Assembly: GCF_900215295.1 (NCBI RefSeq)
Contig: NZ_OCMF01000001.1
Location: 1,426,001-1,490,000, forward strand
Reading direction: 5' to 3'
DNA: 64,000 bases
From: Salinimicrobium sediminis
Lineage (GTDB): Bacteria; Bacteroidota; Bacteroidia; Flavobacteriales; Flavobacteriaceae
Shown: piece by piece, positions 61,514 to 64,000 of the stretch
How positions within the stretch are numbered: position 1 is the first letter of the stretch
Layout of the letters: the number at the start of each line of letters is the position of its first letter
Made by a program: the position numbers and the translations under genes
Notes under the pieces: model-generated
Told to the model about the DNA's origin: nothing
The model's database searches: none
The model's input: only the letters and a program-made list of their open reading frames with translations

Positions 61514-61711
61514 CTATGTAGCAGGAACAGGATTCGAACCTGTGATCTCCGAGTAATGAGCCCGGCGGGATGGACCAACTTCCCTATCCTGCGATATGTC
61601 TTCCCACAGGATCTGGTCCTGTGAAGCGGCTAAGAATTCATTCCTACTTTTCATAAGCGTAGGACAAACCTGAAAATCTCCGTTTGGCAAATGTTTAACA
61701 GTGCAATTCAT
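61514..61711 (-). CDS. Short phage ORF overlapping a tRNA
   Basis: 65 codons. The first part (MNCTVKHLPNGDFQVCPTLM...) looks protein-like; the last 27 or so codons are the sense strand of the tRNA at 61520-61592. Either a small gene read through a tRNA, or the true coding part ends by annotation error. Low confidence. Confidence 0.35.
   Translation of the reverse strand: MNCTVKHLPNGDFQVCPTLMKSRNEFLAASQDQILWEDISQDREVGPSRRAHYSEITGSNPVPAT
61520..61592 (-). tRNA. Phage tRNA-like gene, anticodon CAU
   Basis: On the minus strand: acceptor GCAGGAT with TTCCTGC (one T-T mismatch), D-arm GGGA-AGTTGGTCCA-TCCC, anticodon stem CCGGG / CTCGG around CTCATTA (anticodon CAT), T-arm ACAGG-TTCGAAT-CCTGT. CCA not encoded; the discriminator would be T, which is odd for Met or Ile2. 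Probably phage-encoded tRNA-Met or tRNA-Ile2. Confidence 0.8.
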
Positions 61712-61727
61712 AGCCTAATGTTTTAAA

Positions 61728-61815
61728 ACTCCTGAAGATCTCCCGGCTGTACCGTTGCGCGCTTCAAGGGGAAAGTACTACCCGACTATGAGACAATAGT
61801 CTTCGTTTCAGGAGT
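61728..61815 (-). ncRNA. Structured RNA candidate in the phage leader
   Basis: The 88-nt segment closes with a perfect 9-bp stem ACTCCTGAA / TTCAGGAGT. Inside are hairpins GACTAT-N6-ATAGTC (perfect), GGG/CCC around TAGTACTTT, and CGG-TACAG-CCG, so a multi-branched fold is likely. No T-loop motif, so not an ordinary tRNA. It lies directly downstream of a -7 box and operator on the minus strand. Confidence 0.45.
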
Positions 61816-61825
61816 TTATTCTTAA

Positions 61826-61860
61826 CAAACTTAATAAGAAAAGTAATACAATATATTACT
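61826..61860. promoter_or_regulatory. Phage operator copy 2 and leftward promoter
   Basis: 19-bp palindrome AGTAATA-CAATA-TATTACT (61842-61860), one base different from the copy at 50541. A minus-strand -7 box TAAGTTTG is at 61826-61833, just downstream. Diverging from here are the packaging operon (leftward) and the 131-residue gene (rightward). Confidence 0.7.
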
Positions 61861-61930
61861 TTTTAAAGATTTTTTGAGATTTTATTAAGATGTTAGAGGT
61901 TAATACTATTTTAGATGTAAACGTTTTAAT

Positions 61931-62326
61931 ATGACTAAGACTCAGGAAAGCTTTGCTGAAGATCTAATTTCTTTTCTTCGCAAATGGGGAGGAATGGCCC
62001 TATACCACGAAACCCGAGAGCTACGCGTTGATGTTCAGAGGCACGACAGATCTTTAGCTGTTGAACTGCTAAAAGATTATGGGCTAATAGAAGTTTATCA
62101 GAACCAAGGCTTAAGACTAACAAAAGAAGGTTGGGAATTCCCGGGGTTTAAAGAATACAGAAATGATTTAGAAAAAAGGAGAAGTAGAGAAGACCTCATT
62201 CAGGATTTAACCATGACTCAATTGAGGAAAGAAATATTCCATTTGAAAAACTGGTGGTGGATAGGATTAATAAATTTACTAGTTTCCGGGTTTATTGCTT
62301 TTCTAGTTGCTAAATACACTACATAG
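61931..62326 (+). CDS. Winged-helix-like membrane protein, function unknown
   Basis: 131 residues: N-terminal region (SLAVELLKDYGLIEVYQNQGLRLTKEGWEF) resembling a winged-helix DNA-binding fold; C-terminal membrane segment (WWWIGLINLLVSGFIAFLVAKY). Starts 71 bp from a phage operator. Might be expressed in the lysogen. Not assigned to a family. Confidence 0.6.
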   Translation: MTKTQESFAEDLISFLRKWGGMALYHETRELRVDVQRHDRSLAVELLKDYGLIEVYQNQGLRLTKEGWEFPGFKEYRNDLEKRRSREDLIQDLTMTQLRKEIFHLKNWWWIGLINLLVSGFIAFLVAKYTT

Positions 62327-62593
62327 TCGCGACATTTTCTAAAGTATAAAATTGTTAAAGTTTTTTCTCCCTATGAGAACAACATATCAATGTTAACATA
62401 ATCGCCTGACTATCAACATGATTCTTGTGCATAACTCCGCACTTCTGGTTGAAAATTCTTAACCTTTGGTTAAGGGCTATTATATCTAAAGGTAGTATTT
62501 TTGAGACTGTACTTTGAGGTACTAAAAAAGCCGGTAAGTTTGGACACCCCGGCTTTTGATAACTGATTAGCGAATCAATTAAACCATATTTCT

Positions 62594-62683
62594 ATGGATT
62601 ATTTTTTTGGACTGCTTGGACTAGCAGTATTAATTTTTGCTGTTGCAAAATTGATTAAAGAAGTCCGAAAAACAATTTTCTAA
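62594..62683 (+). CDS. Tiny membrane protein, 29 residues
   Basis: MDYFFGLLGLAVLIFAVAKLIKEVRKTIF: one membrane segment and a basic tail. It is bracketed by terminator-like hairpins (62526-62557 before, 62693-62722 after), i.e. a self-contained unit. Possible toxin-like or regulatory small protein; function unknown. Confidence 0.45.
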   Translation: MDYFFGLLGLAVLIFAVAKLIKEVRKTIF

Positions 62684-62692
62684 CCTTTTAAT

Positions 62693-62722
62693 CAGGACCC
62701 ATCTGCTAGATCAGGTGGGTTC
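62693..62722 (+). terminator. Terminator after the 29-residue ORF
   Basis: Stem GGACCCATCTG / CAGGTGGGTTC (two wobble pairs) followed by TTTATTTG. Confidence 0.65.
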
Positions 62723-62802
62723 TTTATTTGTTTATCTGTTGTACAAATATACATACCTACAACCAAATAACAACAACAACAACAACATTTGTTGCAACTT
62801 TT

Positions 62803-63183
62803 TTACACCAGGTATAAATCTATTACCTTCTTGGTCATCTCAAAAGACCAGCAAAAACAAGTCTTATATCCTTTCACTTCTAGCTCTTTGAGGGTTTTTG
62901 CCTGCTGCTCTACATGATCATTTTTCAGGAGTTCACCGTTCTTTTTGTAAGGGGACTTTGTTTTTAATTCAATTAACAATCCGGCATATCCTTTTCGCGG
63001 TTCCAGGATCAGAAGATCCGGACACTTAAAGCCTGCCTTCTGGATGGATTTATTGCGGACCTGCTGAGGAATTGTGAGCTTCACTGAAGCAATGGTATCG
63101 GATAAGTACAAAGTTTTCGGGTATTGAATATCCAGGTAGTGGCAGATGCTTTTTTGAAGTTTAAATTCTGGTTGGCTCTTCAT
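62803..63183 (-). CDS. VRR-NUC-type phage nuclease
   Basis: 126 residues. PD-(D/E)xK core: KCPDLLILEPRKGYAGLLIELKTKSPY and QAKTLKELEVKGYKTCFCWSFEMTKKVI. Small stand-alone VRR-NUC proteins are frequent in phages near replication genes and may resolve branched DNA. 10 bp downstream of the DnaB-like gene. Confidence 0.8.
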   Translation of the reverse strand: MKSQPEFKLQKSICHYLDIQYPKTLYLSDTIASVKLTIPQQVRNKSIQKAGFKCPDLLILEPRKGYAGLLIELKTKSPYKKNGELLKNDHVEQQAKTLKELEVKGYKTCFCWSFEMTKKVIDLYLV

Positions 63184-63193
63184 CGGTTAAGTT

Positions 63194-64000
63194 TTAAAAT
63201 GGCATATCATCATCGTCATCCTGTTGGGTGTCCCAGGCTTCAGCAAGATTTGAGTTTGGTTCTGGTACCGGTGGAATGAATTCTTCTTCATTTTCTTCAA
63301 TCTCTTCCCAGCCGTTCAGATCATGGAACTGCATGAATTCAAGTTTACAACCAACTACACAAGCACCAACTTTTCCGTTTCTGAATTTTGCAATATTAAT
63401 CTCGGCCTGACCTGCAGTTGGTGATCTTTGATCATCATCCCATTCATCAACCTTGTAGTATTCCGGTCGGAGTAGGAACATGATGAGATCCGCATCTTGT
63501 TCGATGGATCCCGACTCCCGAAGATCTGAAAGGATCGGCCGCTTCATTCCTCCACGTATTTCGACTGCTCTGGAGAGTTGAGCCAAGGCCATAACAGGAA
63601 CATCGAGTTCTTTTGCAATTCCTTTGAGCGCTGCAGAACAGTCACTGACTTCCTGCTCCCGGTTCCCTTTGTGAGATTTAATTCTCATGAGTTGGAGGTA
63701 ATCCACGAATAACATTTCAACTCCCTTTTCCCGTTTCCACTTGGAAGCCTGGATCTTTAACTCGAGAGGAGAGATTGCAGGCTTGTCATGGATGTAGATA
63801 GGCAGCTTGGAAAAAGCTTCCCGCTTTTCATTCATCAGCCTGAGTTCAAACTTGTCAACCTTGTTCAAGCTGATCTTCTCCACATTGATCTGGCAGAAGT
63901 TGGCAAACATCCGAGCAGCAAGTTCTTTGTCGGACATTTCAAGAGAAAAGATTCCCACGGGAATTCCTCGCTTTGCTGCCGCCAAAGCCTCGTTGATCAT
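63194..64000 (-). CDS. DnaB-like replicative helicase, partial
   Basis: 268 visible residues of the RecA-like C-terminal domain; the N-terminus, including Walker A, is beyond the window. Seen: IPVGIFSLEMSDKELAARM, Walker B EMLFVDYLQLM, DVPVMALAQLSRAVE, LSDLRESGSIEQDADLIMFLLRP, and an acidic tail DDDDDMPF that may bind SSB or primase. Phage-type helicase for DNA replication. Confidence 0.92.
   Translation of the reverse strand: MINEALAAAKRGIPVGIFSLEMSDKELAARMFANFCQINVEKISLNKVDKFELRLMNEKREAFSKLPIYIHDKPAISPLELKIQASKWKREKGVEMLFVDYLQLMRIKSHKGNREQEVSDCSAALKGIAKELDVPVMALAQLSRAVEIRGGMKRPILSDLRESGSIEQDADLIMFLLRPEYYKVDEWDDDQRSPTAGQAEINIAKFRNGKVGACVVGCKLEFMQFHDLNGWEEIEENEEEFIPPVPEPNSNLAEAWDTQQDDDDDMPF

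Larger units (their letters stand above)
62327..62802. promoter_or_regulatory. Phage control-like intergenic region
   Basis: Contains perfect inverted repeats AACAT-ATCA-ATGTT (62381-62394) and CTTAACC-TTT-GGTTAAG (62458-62474), an exact -7-type box TATTTTTG (62496-62503), a terminator-like stem AAAAGCCGG / CCGGCTTTT (62526-62557), a 29-codon ORF, another terminator, and a CAA/AAC microsatellite (about 62766-62788). Looks like a regulatory segment between the two phage transcription blocks. Confidence 0.5.

Overview
The window looks like a chromosome segment of a marine-type member of the Bacteroidota, most likely family Flavobacteriaceae. The evidence is the gene content (cbb3 oxidase genes, CcoI with the extra N-terminal Cys cluster, NirK with a cytochrome c tail, BlaI/M56-TonB modules, DUF885, DUF4260, PhnA), promoter-like TTTG-N18/19-TAnnTTTG motifs, the scarcity of strong Shine-Dalgarno sequences, and A/T-rich intergenic DNA full of short palindromic repeats. 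The genus cannot be fixed from the sequence alone.

Host part (1-36.8 kb). The left edge holds micro-aerobic respiration genes: ccoN (cut by the window) and ccoS on the minus strand, with ccoI further right. Between ccoS and ccoI lies a plus-strand denitrification unit (nirK, nirV, a Sco copper chaperone) and two decayed acetyltransferase genes. Three near-identical Crp/Fnr-type palindromes precede ccoS, nirK and ccoI, each at the same distance from a candidate -7 box, which suggests one oxygen- or nitric-oxide-responsive regulon. Next come YihY, a CPA1 antiporter and an XRE-S24 repressor; a cluster of small acidic lipoproteins plus an EF-hand lipoprotein; a large membrane/helical protein of unknown role; a response regulator; and a BlaI / M56-TonB / TPR / TonB-like lipoprotein cluster. 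Housekeeping and metabolic genes follow (ruvC, hemW, glycosyltransferase, MutS-like ATPase, M20 and DUF885 peptidases), then a second, divergent BlaI/M56 module with its own operator type. At 24.7-25.8 kb a small GIY-YIG nuclease gene sits inside a nine-unit array of double-palindrome repeats, a REP/RAYT-like arrangement.

Prophage (about 36.84 kb to beyond the right edge). A tyrosine integrase starts just after a tRNA-Leu(UAG) gene, the probable attachment site. A HEPN-like gene and a 48-residue ORF follow. From 64 kb leftward, almost everything is on the minus strand: DnaB-like helicase, VRR-NUC-type nuclease, a CAU-anticodon tRNA-like gene, terminase small and large subunits, neck/tail genes, tape measure, a ClpP-type protease fused to a scaffold-like tail, major capsid protein, portal, receptor-binding and adhesin-like proteins, and a lysis cassette at 39-41 kb. 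The tail genes come before the head genes, an unusual order. Two copies of one 19-bp operator (AGTAATA-N5-TATTACT) mark two control points of the phage, one of them beside a two-gene plus-strand cassette that looks like a moron. The right attachment site, and probably the phage repressor, lie outside the window.
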